Positions 37,416 to 46,646 of a DNA stretch of 62,526 nucleotides are shown one piece after another. Source of the stretch: an uncultured Eubacteriales bacterium (GTDB taxonomy: Bacteria > Bacillota > Clostridia > Lachnospirales > Lachnospiraceae); NCBI GenBank assembly GCA_900316115.1, contig ONBN01000033.1, positions 1-62,526 of the forward strand, given 5' to 3'. The position numbers and the translations under genes were made by a program. The notes under the pieces were generated by a model, which was not told the DNA's origin, made no database searches, and worked only from the letters and a program-made list of their open reading frames with translations. Every line of letters begins with the position of its first letter. Position 1 is the first letter of the stretch.

Positions 37416-38558
37416 ATGGAGAAAAAAAGCAGGGTTATTCTTCTTCCCTGTAAAGAATATGAGGAAGAAGAAATATATTCTCTTCTGAAAAAAGGGCTTC
37501 AGCTTCTGGGAGGTCTTGAGAATCTCATCGGGAAAGAAGAAAAAATCCTTTTAAAACCAAATCTTCTGAAAAAAGCAGAAGTAGAAAAAGCTGTGATTAC
37601 CCATCCAACAGTGGTAGGGGCGCTGGCAAGGATCTTAAGAGAAGAAGGCTATGACCGGATCATGCTGGCAGATTCCTGTGGGAACGGAACCACCAGGAAG
37701 GTGATACAGGGAACAGGGATGGATGCTTATCTGGAAAAGTATCACATCCCTGCTGTTGATTATAAAGAACCTGTAACCGTTTCTTATCCACAGGGGATAC
37801 AGGCAAAGGAATTTGTACTGCCCAAAGAGCTTACAGAAGCAGATTGTGTGATCTCTGTATCCAAGATGAAGACCCATGCTCTGGAGAGGATCACAGGGGC
37901 TGTAAAGAACAGCTATGGATTTATCTATGGCAGACAGAAGGCTCTTGGACATACCAGATATCCCAGTGCAGACAGCTTTGCAAGAATGCTGATCGATCTG
38001 AACCAGATGGTAAAGCCAAGGCTGTATCTGATGGACGGTATTGTTGCTATGGAGGGCAATGGTCCCGGAGCAGGAGATCCTGTATCTATGAATGTCTTGC
38101 TTATGTCCACAGATCCGGTGGCTCTTGACAGTGTGTTTGCAAGGCTTGTTTATCTGGATTCTGTACTTGTTCCAACGAACTATCATGGGGAAAAGATGGG
38201 ACTTGGCACATGGAAGGAAGAGGAGATATCCCTTCTTCTTCATACCGGAGAAGAGATTTCCATAGCAGAAGCTGTGAAACGGTTCGGAAAGCCGGATTTT
38301 AATGTAGACCGCAAAAGGATCCGGCAGAATATCTGGACACGGATGGCAAAGGCACTGAATCTGTTCCAGAAAAAGCCGTATATCCAGGCTGACCTGTGTG
38401 TGAAATGTGGGATCTGCGTGAAAAGCTGTCCTGTACCTGAAAAGGCGGTGGACTTCCGCAAAGGAAAAGACCAGCCGCCAGTTTATGATTATAAGAAATG
38501 TATCCGGTGTTTCTGCTGTCAGGAAATGTGCCCTAAAAAGGCCATTAAAGTAAAATAG
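37416..38558 (+). CDS. DUF362 domain protein with two 4Fe-4S clusters
   Basis: The 380-residue protein has a DUF362 domain (residues ~1-300; KPNLLKKAEVEKAVITHP, SVSKMKTHALERITGAVKN, GNGPGAGDPVSMNVLLMS) and a C-terminal ferredoxin module with two cluster motifs, CVKCGICVKSCP and CIRCFCCQEMCPKKAI. DUF362 proteins are presumed to be cytoplasmic redox proteins; no reaction is established. It starts at ATG 37416, 3 nt after the ptsI remnant, so it may share its transcript. It is convergent with the next gene. Confidence 0.85.
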   Translation: MEKKSRVILLPCKEYEEEEIYSLLKKGLQLLGGLENLIGKEEKILLKPNLLKKAEVEKAVITHPTVVGALARILREEGYDRIMLADSCGNGTTRKVIQGTGMDAYLEKYHIPAVDYKEPVTVSYPQGIQAKEFVLPKELTEADCVISVSKMKTHALERITGAVKNSYGFIYGRQKALGHTRYPSADSFARMLIDLNQMVKPRLYLMDGIVAMEGNGPGAGDPVSMNVLLMSTDPVALDSVFARLVYLDSVLVPTNYHGEKMGLGTWKEEEISLLLHTGEEISIAEAVKRFGKPDFNVDRKRIRQNIWTRMAKALNLFQKKPYIQADLCVKCGICVKSCPVPEKAVDFRKGKDQPPVYDYKKCIRCFCCQEMCPKKAIKVK

Positions 38559-38570
38559 TAGTTACATGGA

Positions 38571-39446
38571 TCAGATGCTGCGGATCAGCCGTGCAGTCTG
38601 ACGGATGAATTCCGGTGTAGTGCCACAGCAGCCTCCGATCACAGATGCGCCATTCTCTACAAGTACTTTCATATGTTTGGCAAAGTCTTCGGCAGTCATA
38701 CTGTATACAGCATGTCCCTGGTCATCAATGGCTGGCATACCTGCATTTGGCTTGGCCACTACAGGGATGGATACGTTCTCACGGATGTTACGGATCACAG
38801 ATACCAGCTGATCCGGACCTACGGAACAATTCACACCTACGGCTGATGCACCGGCGGCTTCCAAGGCCAGGGCTGCTTCTACTGCATTGCCGCCGCTGAA
38901 GATACTGCCGTCTGCTTCTACAGTCATGGAGCAGAGGATGGGAAGATCACAGATACTGGAGACAGCATCTACAGCTGCCAGTGTTTCTTCGATGTTGATC
39001 ATGGTTTCTGCTGCAAAAAGATCCACACCGGCATCTACCAGGTATCCGGCCTGTTCTTTGTACATTTCATAAGCATTTTCATAAGTCATTTCTCCGGCTG
39101 GAGCCATCATCTTGCCGGAAGTGGTAATATCACCGGCTACATAAGCTTTGCCCTGGGCAATCTCTTTGGAGTAGCTTACCAGTGTGTGATTGATCTGACT
39201 GGCCTGATTCTGAAGATTGTGAAGGCTCAGGCTGCACCGGTTGCCACCAAAGGTGGGAGCGTAGATGATCTGGCTTCCTGCCTCAATATATTCTTTCTGC
39301 AGTTTCTGAATCACATCTTTGTGGCTAAGCACCCATTCTTCTGTGCATACGCCTCTTGGCATTCCCGCTGCCATCAGATTGGAGCCTGTGGCTCCATCAA
39401 GGAGCAGGATATGTTCTGCAAGCTGAAAAAAAGTTTCTTTGGTCAT
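38571..39446 (-). CDS. Homocysteine S-methyltransferase family protein
   Basis: The 291-residue protein is a stand-alone homocysteine-binding barrel like the N-terminus of MetH or BhmT/MmuM. It has the opening LLLDGATGSNLMAAGMPRG, the zinc-binding Cys in VGVNCSVGP and the paired cysteines in IGGCCGTTPEFIRQ near the end. In Clostridia such units often work with separate cobalamin and folate modules to make methionine; none is beside it. The start is ATG 39446 behind AGGAGG. It could use S-methylmethionine or another methyl donor instead. Confidence 0.88.
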   Translation of the reverse strand: MTKETFFQLAEHILLLDGATGSNLMAAGMPRGVCTEEWVLSHKDVIQKLQKEYIEAGSQIIYAPTFGGNRCSLSLHNLQNQASQINHTLVSYSKEIAQGKAYVAGDITTSGKMMAPAGEMTYENAYEMYKEQAGYLVDAGVDLFAAETMINIEETLAAVDAVSSICDLPILCSMTVEADGSIFSGGNAVEAALALEAAGASAVGVNCSVGPDQLVSVIRNIRENVSIPVVAKPNAGMPAIDDQGHAVYSMTAEDFAKHMKVLVENGASVIGGCCGTTPEFIRQTARLIRSI

Positions 39447-39578
39447 TTATAATGCCTCCTGTAATGTGAGATTTTCCGCAATTTGGTTAGAATTATAGCA
39501 TATACAGGGGAAAATATCTATCCTATCCCATAAATTATAAAAAGAATCTTAAATTTGCCATACAGCAGGATTCTGCTC

Positions 39579-39607
39579 TTGATTTTCCTGTATTCAGCGT
39601 ATAAAAT
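39579..39607 (+). promoter_or_regulatory. Probable promoter for the LCP-family gene
   Basis: TTGATT (39579-39584) and TAAAAT (39602-39607) are spaced by 17 nt, 58 nt upstream of the start. Confidence 0.55.
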
Positions 39608-39665
39608 ATGGGGGTGATTTTGAATACACACTTAATACACATTTGATGAAAAGGAGAATGTAAGG

Positions 39666-41300
39666 ATGAATTGGAAGAAAAAGTTTGACAGGGTACCAGG
39701 TCTGGTGATCACTGTGCTTTTGCTGGTGGTTTCCGTGATCTTCATGGTTATGCTTGCCAGAACCAAGATGATTCCAGATACCTACATGATTGTTGCCGGT
39801 GTGATCCTGCTTTTGTTTGTGATCCTCACTGCAGCCCTTGTATGGCGAATGAGCAATAAGATCCGGTTTACCGTGGGGGCATTACTTGGATTTGTATTTA
39901 TTGCAGTTCTTGCCATTGGCGGTGCTTACGTGAATCAGACGAGGACAGCCATCACCAAGATTTCCGGAGAGAAGACGGAGATCACCAAGGTATCTGTTTA
40001 TGTAAAAGCTGAGGATACAGCGGATTCTGTGGATGCCACCAAGGGGGATACATATGGTATCCTTCAGGCTCTTGACCGTACCAATACAGATGGCGCTGTT
40101 TCACATCTGAAGAGCCAGTTTGGCACAGATGTGAATACTGTAGAGTTCCCTGGACTTACAGAACTGGCAGATGGTCTTCTGAATGGACAGGTACAGGCTC
40201 TGATCCTGAACCAGGCTTATGTGGAAGTATTATCTGAGATGGACGGATATACAGACATCCAGTCAAAGATCAAAGAGGTTGGCACCGTTGATGTGGAGAA
40301 TGTGATCGCTGAGAAGGATGAAGAGCCGGTTAAGCCTGTGGAGACAGCTGGCGGTGGCAAGATCTATACCATTTACATCAGCGGTATTGATACAAGAGGC
40401 GAGATGACTGCTTCCAGCCGAAGCGATGTGAATATCCTTGCTACCATCAACACAGAGACAAAGCAGATCCTGCTTGTTTCCACACCACGAGATTACTTTG
40501 TCCCACTTTCCATTTCCAACGGAGAAAAGGACAAGCTGACCCATGCGGGTATTTATGGTATTGATGTATGCATGGATACACTTGGTATGCTTTATGACGA
40601 AGATATCCACTATTATTTCCGTGTGAACTTTGGTGGATTTACAAAGATCATTGATGCACTTGGCGGCATTGATGTGGATTCTGATTATGAATTTGATTCC
40701 AGGAATATTCTTGGATGGCATTACAACAAGGGTATCAACCATCTGGATGGAGAGGCAGCCCTTGTATTTGCAAGAGAAAGATATGCATTCTCAGAGGGAG
40801 ACAGACAGAGAGGTAAGAACCAGATGGCTGTGATTAAGGCTGTCATTGCAAAAGCTCTGTCACCGGATATCCTGAAGAATTACTCCAGCGTGATCGAAAG
40901 CCTGGATGGCTGCTTTGGTACCAATATTACCTATGAGGAGATCGCAGAGATCCTGCAGGATCAGCTGAAGAACGGCGGTACCTGGAATGTGGTTACTTAC
41001 AGTGTAAATGGTACCGGTGCAAAGGAAAAACCATATTCTTTAAGCCAGCCTGCTTATGTCATGATCCCGGATCAGACAACTGTAGATAAGGCCAAAGAGC
41101 TGATGGCAAAGGTACGTGACGGACAGACGATCACCCAGGATGATGCTGCATCTGATACCTCTACCCAGGATCTGGGAGTACCGGAGGACGGACCTATCAC
41201 CCCATCCCCTGTTCCAGGGCAGGAGGGCAGTACAGATACACAGGATGGCACTGCTGCAGATACTACAGCAGACACCACAACAGCGGACAGTGTTGCATAA
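39666..41300 (+). CDS. LytR-CpsA-Psr family cell-wall glycopolymer ligase
   Basis: LCP enzymes move teichoic acids or polysaccharides from lipid carriers to peptidoglycan. The 544-residue protein has three N-terminal membrane segments (residues ~12-95), a ~130-residue outside region (the accessory domain seen before LCP in Lachnospiraceae), then the LCP core: ISGIDTRGEMTASSRSDVN, STPRDYFVPL with the catalytic Arg pair, and FARERYAFSEGDRQRGKNQ. The last ~45 residues are Thr/Ser/Ala/Asp-rich. It lies beside dTDP-rhamnose genes, fitting a role in attaching a rhamnose-containing polymer. It starts at ATG 39666 behind AAAAGGAG. Confidence 0.9.
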   Translation: MNWKKKFDRVPGLVITVLLLVVSVIFMVMLARTKMIPDTYMIVAGVILLLFVILTAALVWRMSNKIRFTVGALLGFVFIAVLAIGGAYVNQTRTAITKISGEKTEITKVSVYVKAEDTADSVDATKGDTYGILQALDRTNTDGAVSHLKSQFGTDVNTVEFPGLTELADGLLNGQVQALILNQAYVEVLSEMDGYTDIQSKIKEVGTVDVENVIAEKDEEPVKPVETAGGGKIYTIYISGIDTRGEMTASSRSDVNILATINTETKQILLVSTPRDYFVPLSISNGEKDKLTHAGIYGIDVCMDTLGMLYDEDIHYYFRVNFGGFTKIIDALGGIDVDSDYEFDSRNILGWHYNKGINHLDGEAALVFARERYAFSEGDRQRGKNQMAVIKAVIAKALSPDILKNYSSVIESLDGCFGTNITYEEIAEILQDQLKNGGTWNVVTYSVNGTGAKEKPYSLSQPAYVMIPDQTTVDKAKELMAKVRDGQTITQDDAASDTSTQDLGVPEDGPITPSPVPGQEGSTDTQDGTAADTTADTTTADSVA

Positions 41301-41324
41301 GACGCATCTAAACAGACATAAGAA

Positions 41325-41364
41325 AGACCTGCAAAAGTAAGAGAAATACTTTTGCAGGTCTTTT
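41325..41364. terminator. Bidirectional terminator between the LCP gene and rfbD
   Basis: AGACCTGCAAAAGTA pairs with TACTTTTGCAGGTCT and is followed by T residues; it lies between convergent genes. Confidence 0.85.
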
Positions 41365-41398
41365 GTCATCAGGGGTGAACCTGATATTATTTTGATGA

Positions 41399-42340
41399 TC
41401 AGAAATCCAGTTCTTTTAAGTATCTGGCAAGAGCATCCTGCCAGGTTGGAAGAGGAGTGAATCCACATTTGGTCAGCTTGCTTTTATCCAGACGGCTGTT
41501 AAAAGGTCTTGCTGCTTTTGAAACACCATATTCAGCAGTCGTTACCGGATATACGTGACAGTGGTCAGGAGCATATTCCGGATGTCCAAGAGCCTCTGCC
41601 TGGCGGAAGATCTCCTTTGTGAAATCATACCAGCTGATATATCCCCCTTCATTGGTAGCATGATAATATCCATACTTGTCTGTAAGGATCATATCTACCA
41701 TCAGACGGGCAAGATCGAAAGTATAAGTCGGGGTACCGATCTGGTCATTTACCACACGAAGGGTATCATGGGTTTTGCCAAGGCTTAACATGGTTTTGAT
41801 AAAGTTCTTGCCATTTTTTCCGAATACCCAGGCAATACGGATAATGAAAAATTTGGAAACAAGACCGGAAACAGCAAGCTCGCCGTCCAGCTTGGTCTGG
41901 CCGTAAACATTTAAAGGCTTGTAGTCCTTGCAGTCCGGATCCCACGGCTGCTCGCCCTGTCCATCAAATACATAGTCTGTGGAAAGATACATCATTTTGA
42001 TGTCCAGCTTCTGGCATACCTTCGCAATATTCTCTGTACCTGTAACATTTACAAGATGAACCTTTTCCTGCTTATCCTCATCCTCTGCAGCATCAACAGC
42101 TGTCCATGCAGCACAGTGGATCACTGCATCCGGCTTGATCTGTGTCAGGATACTTTCTGCTGCCTTGGCATCTGTAATATCCATGGAAACATAAGGCATT
42201 TCAGTAACCGGGGAATGATCCTGTATACCACTGTAAACCGGAGCAATATCAGATCCAACGCCTTCAAAGCCCCGTTTGTGCAGCTCATTCATCACATCAT
42301 GGCCAAGCTGTCCTGCCACACCTGTTACAAAAAACTTCAT
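41399..42340 (-). CDS. rfbD: dTDP-4-dehydrorhamnose reductase
   Basis: RfbD makes dTDP-L-rhamnose with NAD(P)H in the last step of the pathway. The 313-residue protein has the Rossmann motif TGVAGQLGHDVM, the catalytic YGQTKLDGE (Tyr-x3-Lys), STDYVFDGQ and the substrate motif NEGGYISWYDFTKEI. It starts at ATG 42340 behind AGGAGG and is 28 nt after rfbB. rfbC (epimerase) is missing from this cluster and must be elsewhere or replaced. Confidence 0.94.
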   Translation of the reverse strand: MKFFVTGVAGQLGHDVMNELHKRGFEGVGSDIAPVYSGIQDHSPVTEMPYVSMDITDAKAAESILTQIKPDAVIHCAAWTAVDAAEDEDKQEKVHLVNVTGTENIAKVCQKLDIKMMYLSTDYVFDGQGEQPWDPDCKDYKPLNVYGQTKLDGELAVSGLVSKFFIIRIAWVFGKNGKNFIKTMLSLGKTHDTLRVVNDQIGTPTYTFDLARLMVDMILTDKYGYYHATNEGGYISWYDFTKEIFRQAEALGHPEYAPDHCHVYPVTTAEYGVSKAARPFNSRLDKSKLTKCGFTPLPTWQDALARYLKELDF

Positions 42341-42368
42341 AGCGTCCTCCTAATTATCTATCCTTATA

Positions 42369-43388
42369 TCAGCGGTTGCCGTACATTTTCTCGTAGTAGT
42401 TCTGATACTCACCGGAAATGATGGTTTCCCACCATTCTTTATTATCAAGATACCAGCGGATGGTTTTCTTGATTCCGTCTGCAAATTTGGTCTCCGGAAG
42501 CCAGCCAAGTTCATTATGAATCTTTGTAGGATCGATGGCATAACGCATGTCATGACCCTTACGGTCAGCTACATAAGTGATCAGGCTTTCAGGTTTGCCC
42601 AACTCTTTACAGATGATCTTTACAATATCAATGTTCTTCATTTCATTATGACCACCAATGTTGTAAACCTCTCCAACACGGCCTTTGTGGATGATCAGGT
42701 CAATTGCCTTGCAGTGATCCTCTACATACAGCCAGTCACGTACATTTTCACCCTTTCCGTAAACTGGAAGCGGCTTGTCATTCAGTGCATTTGCGATCAT
42801 AAGAGGGATCAGCTTCTCAGGAAAGTGGTATGGACCGTAGTTGTTGGAGCAGCGGCTGATGGTTACAGGCAGGCCATAGGTTCTGTGATAAGCAAGTACC
42901 AGAAGGTCAGCGCCTGCTTTGGAAGAACTGTAAGGGCTGCTTGTGTGGATCGGAGTCTCTTCAGTAAAGAACAGATCCGGGCGGTCTAAAGGCAGATCTC
43001 CATAAACCTCATCTGTGGAAACTTGGTGATAACGCTGGATTCCGTATTTACGGCATGCATCCATCAGAACAGCAGTACCGATAATGTTGGTGTTCAGGAA
43101 AACCTCAGGGTTTTCAATAGAACGGTCTACATGGCTTTCAGCAGCAAAGTTCACAACCATATCCGGATGCTCTTCTTCAAAAAGTTTGTATACAGCTTCC
43201 CTGTCTGTAATGCTTTCTTTTACAAAACGGAAGTTTGGATTGTCCATTACAGGTGCAAGAGTGGAAAGATTTCCTGCATAAGTAAGGCAGTCCAGGCAGA
43301 TGATCCGGTAATCCGGATATTTCTTTAACATGTGAAAGATAAAGTTGCTTCCAATAAATCCGGCACCGCCGGTAACAATGATCTTCAT
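42369..43388 (-). CDS. rfbB: dTDP-glucose 4,6-dehydratase
   Basis: RfbB converts dTDP-glucose to dTDP-4-keto-6-deoxyglucose. I chose ATG 43388 (MKIIVTGGAGFIGSNF) because AAAGGAGAA lies just upstream; a 15-residue extension would read into the end of rfbA. The 339-residue protein shows the NAD-binding TGGAGFIGSN, STDEVYGDL, the catalytic YSSSKAGADLL, and RCSNNYGPYHFPEKLIPLMI. It is the middle gene of rfbA-rfbB-rfbD. Confidence 0.95.
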   Translation of the reverse strand: MKIIVTGGAGFIGSNFIFHMLKKYPDYRIICLDCLTYAGNLSTLAPVMDNPNFRFVKESITDREAVYKLFEEEHPDMVVNFAAESHVDRSIENPEVFLNTNIIGTAVLMDACRKYGIQRYHQVSTDEVYGDLPLDRPDLFFTEETPIHTSSPYSSSKAGADLLVLAYHRTYGLPVTISRCSNNYGPYHFPEKLIPLMIANALNDKPLPVYGKGENVRDWLYVEDHCKAIDLIIHKGRVGEVYNIGGHNEMKNIDIVKIICKELGKPESLITYVADRKGHDMRYAIDPTKIHNELGWLPETKFADGIKKTIRWYLDNKEWWETIISGEYQNYYEKMYGNR

Positions 43389-43404
43389 TTTATAAATTCT
43401 CCTT

Positions 43405-44301
43405 TCAGTGCAGAACGTCCAGATATTTGCCATCCAGAACGTCTTTTAAATACTGTCCATACTGATTCTTTTTCAGAACCTCGTAAACCTTTAAAACATC
43501 TTCTTTGGTGATCCAGCCATTTAAGTAGGCAATCTCCTCCAGGCAGGCGATCTTTCTGTGCTGATGGCTTTCCATGGTCTTCACAAAGTTGGTAGCCTCT
43601 ACAAGACTTTCATGCGTACCGGTATCCAGCCAGGTAAAGCCCTGTCCCAGAAGCTCCACATTTAAGGTATTGTTCTCCAGATAGATACGGTTCAGGTCTG
43701 TGATCTCCAGTTCCCCTCTGGCACTTGGCTTCAGGTTCTTTGCATATTCAACAACACGATTATCATAGAAATAAAGGCCTGTCACACAGTAATTGCTCTT
43801 TGGATGCTCCGGCTTTTCCTCGATGGAAACGGCTTTTCCGTCTTTGTCAAATTCTACAATACCGAAACGCTCCGGGTCATCTACATAGTAACCAAATACA
43901 GTAGCGCCTTTTCCGGATTCTGCATTTTCAACAGCTGCTTTTAACCGTTTCTTAAGACCGTGGCCTGCAAAAATATTATCCCCAAGAACCATGGCAACTG
44001 TATCATTACCGATAAAGTCAGCACCAATGATAAAGGCCTGGGCAAGTCCGTCCGGGCTTGGCTGTACAGCATAGGTGAGGTGTACGCCGAACTGATGGCC
44101 ATCTCCAAGAAGTTCATGGAATCTTGGAGTATCCTGAGGTGTGGAAATGATCAGGATATCACGGATCCCTGCATTCATCAGTACAGACATTGGATAGTAG
44201 ATCATAGGCTTATCATAGATCGGTAACAGCTGTTTGGATGTTACCATGGTAAGCGGATAAAGACGGGTACCGGATCCTCCGGCAAGAATGATTCCCTTCA
44301 T
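43405..44301 (-). CDS. rfbA: Glucose-1-phosphate thymidylyltransferase
   Basis: RfbA makes dTDP-glucose from glucose-1-phosphate and dTTP. The 298-residue protein opens with [16 protein letters not shown] (nucleotide-binding loop, near residue 8), and has [27 protein letters not shown] with the metal Asp, and [13 protein letters not shown]. It starts at ATG 44301 behind AAAGGAGAAG and leads the three-gene rhamnose cluster on the minus strand. Confidence 0.95.
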   Translation of the reverse strand: MKGIILAGGSGTRLYPLTMVTSKQLLPIYDKPMIYYPMSVLMNAGIRDILIISTPQDTPRFHELLGDGHQFGVHLTYAVQPSPDGLAQAFIIGADFIGNDTVAMVLGDNIFAGHGLKKRLKAAVENAESGKGATVFGYYVDDPERFGIVEFDKDGKAVSIEEKPEHPKSNYCVTGLYFYDNRVVEYAKNLKPSARGELEITDLNRIYLENNTLNVELLGQGFTWLDTGTHESLVEATNFVKTMESHQHRKIACLEEIAYLNGWITKEDVLKVYEVLKKNQYGQYLKDVLDGKYLDVLH

Positions 44302-44445
44302 AGCAATATCTTCTCCTTTGTTTTATAAATGGCGCAAGAGCGAAAACCCTGAAAAAAGCCATGATTCCAGGAAGACGGCTGCTCCTGCAGTTTTTATGAT
44401 AGTCTTAGTATAAAAGATGACGTAAGGTTACTTTCAAGAACTTTT

Positions 44446-45648
44446 TTACGATTTTTTTAAATTTGTTACTTTTTCACAAAGAAAAATTCCTGCATCTTTG
44501 GTGATATGGAAACCATGTTCTGTTTTTTTCTCTACAAAAGAGCGAAATTCCTTGTAGTGATCCAGAATATATTGGTTCTGATTGCCGTGGCAGGAAAGAA
44601 TGTAGGAAATCAGTGGCTGTGCATCAGGAACTACAAGGTGGTCGGGATAGGATTCCCAGGTTACAGAGGAAAAATACTGGGAAAGAATCCCTGCACCGTT
44701 TTCCCTGCCAAATTTCTCATAAAGCTTTTCTGCGGAAAGAACGATCCGGTCATCAAAATCCTGAACAAGCTGGCTTACCTCACGCATGTGGCTGCTGCCG
44801 TAGGTGGAGCAGAGGAAAGAACCACCAGGCTTTAGCACGCGGCTGACTTCCCTGCAAACATCCCCGATCTTGTCGCAGTAAAAAAGTACATGGCCTGCGA
44901 TCACCAGATCAAAGCTTTCGTCAGGAAAGGGAATCTGGTGACAGTCAAAGGCAGTATAGGAAAAACGGGGATCCTTGCCACCGATGGCTCTTCTGGCATC
45001 ACGGAGCATACCCCGGGATGTATCTGAAAGAGTGACGGAAATATCCTTTGGAAGATAGGATAGATTCTCCGTCCATAAAGTACCGTCTCCACAGCCGATC
45101 TCAAGCACTTTCATACCGTCTGTGAGATGGCAGTGCTGGTAAAACCAGGGAAACCATCCCTGATGATTTACAGAATATAGGCTGTGCAGATTGATCCTGG
45201 CGGAAATATTGGAAGCATCCTGATACTGGTTTTTCAGACTGTTTTCCATGCCTGTAAGGTGAATCAGGTTCAGCATCTGGCTCCAGTTGGCTGTGTGCTC
45301 CCTGCGGATCACCTCTGCAGTATCCAAAATGGCCCGCTCCACCATTTCCATCTGCTCGATCCGGTCCCGTACAAGCTTCAGCTGTACATCCAGGGAATTC
45401 AGCATGAAATGGTAGTCAGAATCATCAATGGTCATTTTGCGGATATCATCAAGGGAAAAACCAAGGTATTTTAAAAGAAGGATCTGCTGCAATCGGGCAA
45501 AATCTTCATCTGTATAAAAACGTGCTCCAGCAGGAGATACGTAAGAAGGCTTCAGGATGTCCTGTTTATCGTAATAGCGGATAGTGCGGAGGGTGACATG
45601 GGCCATCCTTGCAAATTCGCCGGAAGAATAATAACCTGTTTTTTTCAT
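44446..45648 (-). CDS. MerR-family regulator fused to a SAM-dependent methyltransferase
   Basis: Residues ~5-75 are a MerR winged helix (SSGEFARMAHVTLRTIRYYD), residues ~75-130 a coiled-coil dimer helix, and residues ~165-400 a class I methyltransferase (KVLEIGCGDGTLW, YTAFDCHQIPFPDESFDLV, VLKPGGSFLCSTYG). In the MerR family the C-terminal part normally senses a ligand; here it is an apparent enzyme, so it may methylate a small molecule and regulate its own gene. The protein has 400 residues, starts at ATG 45648 behind AAGGAGGAG, and has a structured leader of about 100 nt. The target is unknown. Confidence 0.85.
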   Translation of the reverse strand: MKKTGYYSSGEFARMAHVTLRTIRYYDKQDILKPSYVSPAGARFYTDEDFARLQQILLLKYLGFSLDDIRKMTIDDSDYHFMLNSLDVQLKLVRDRIEQMEMVERAILDTAEVIRREHTANWSQMLNLIHLTGMENSLKNQYQDASNISARINLHSLYSVNHQGWFPWFYQHCHLTDGMKVLEIGCGDGTLWTENLSYLPKDISVTLSDTSRGMLRDARRAIGGKDPRFSYTAFDCHQIPFPDESFDLVIAGHVLFYCDKIGDVCREVSRVLKPGGSFLCSTYGSSHMREVSQLVQDFDDRIVLSAEKLYEKFGRENGAGILSQYFSSVTWESYPDHLVVPDAQPLISYILSCHGNQNQYILDHYKEFRSFVEKKTEHGFHITKDAGIFLCEKVTNLKKS

Positions 45649-45683
45649 GAAAAAAGCTCCTCCTTGTATTTGAGGTTCGGGCT

Positions 45684-45785
45684 AAGACCCAAGAACATTC
45701 ATCCACTTATGAGCAAGCTTGTGTGGGCTTAGGTCTTTTGCACCTGGTATCCTTATATTATAAATGGAAATCACTGGCAGGACAA
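45684..45785 (-). promoter_or_regulatory. Promoter and structured leader of the MerR-methyltransferase gene
   Basis: On the minus strand, TTGTCC (45785-45780) and TATAAT (45762-45757) are spaced by 17 nt. The transcript would then fold a 10-bp stem, AAGACCTAAG (45737-45728) with CTTGGGTCTT (45693-45684), including one G-U pair, and an inner CCAC/GTGG stem. A six-codon frame MNVLGS (45702-45682) ends in the 3' strand of the stem. No T-run follows, so this is not a plain terminator. Confidence 0.5.
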
Positions 45786-45906
45786 GAATCTGTATGTTTA
45801 TTTCTGTGAAAGTATGTTATCATATAGAAACATTATAAATTTAGAAATATTACAAATTAGAAGTGTGATAAATAAAGGTATCACAAGTTAAAAACGGGGG
45901 AATTTT

Positions 45907-46623
45907 ATGAGGATCGAACTTGAAGATGAAAATAAGAAAAAACAGCAGGAAGAACAGAACAGCCAGCAGATGAACCACAAATATGAGTCTGATCTGACGA
46001 AAAAAGAAAAAAGGCTTCTTGAAAAAGAAAAACTAAAGGCAATGGACTGGAAGGGAAAGCTTCAGTATATATGGATGTATTATAAGATATGGATCTTTGC
46101 GGTGATCGGAGCAGTGCTTCTGGCCTTTGGCATCCGCAATTGGATAGAAAATGCCAGGGTCAAAACTGTGTTATCTGTTGCTGTGGCTGATTCCACAGGC
46201 TCTGATTATGAAGCTGCCCAGGAAAGCCTGGAAAAGCTTCTGGGGATCGATGAGGATCCGTATCAGAAGGTAGATATTACAGAGACATTTACAACAGATG
46301 CAGATGGTACCCAGCTGGATACATACAGTCAGGTGGCTTTTGTGACAAAGGTACAGGCACAGGTTTTTGATGTGGTACTACTGCCGGAAGCACTTTGCGA
46401 ATCCTTTGAAAAGGACGGCTACTTTATGGAACTTGATCAGCTTCTTGATCAGGATACTCTTCAGGCAGCAGGGCAGAAGATAAAGGGATGTCATATTCAG
46501 ATTTCTGATGAAAGCCTGAAAGAACAGTTTGGCATCGAATATGAGCCTGTATGTGTGGCAGTTCTTGTAAATACCCAGCATACGAAAGAGACTGCAAAAT
46601 GGATGGAGCAGCTGCTTATGTAG
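45907..46623 (+). CDS. Membrane protein of unknown function
   Basis: The 238-residue protein has a highly charged N-terminus (residues ~1-60, Lys/Glu/Gln-rich, probably helical), one membrane segment (IWIFAVIGAVLLAFGI, ~65-80) and an outward domain of about 155 residues. The outer part contains VADSTGSDYEAAQESLEKLLG and ends with VLVNTQHTKETAKWMEQLL, a pattern that recalls substrate-binding-protein folds, but I cannot assign it. The start ATG 45907 follows GGGGGAA. It is divergent from the MerR gene and convergent with the ABC permease. Confidence 0.75.
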   Translation: MRIELEDENKKKQQEEQNSQQMNHKYESDLTKKEKRLLEKEKLKAMDWKGKLQYIWMYYKIWIFAVIGAVLLAFGIRNWIENARVKTVLSVAVADSTGSDYEAAQESLEKLLGIDEDPYQKVDITETFTTDADGTQLDTYSQVAFVTKVQAQVFDVVLLPEALCESFEKDGYFMELDQLLDQDTLQAAGQKIKGCHIQISDESLKEQFGIEYEPVCVAVLVNTQHTKETAKWMEQLLM

Positions 46624-46642
46624 GCCGGAGAAGGTTCCGGCC
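46623..46642. terminator. Hairpin between convergent genes
   Basis: GGCCGGA and TCCGGCC form a 7-bp GC-rich stem directly after the stop of the membrane protein gene. There is no T-run, so termination is only probable. Confidence 0.5.
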
Positions 46643-46646
46643 GAAA

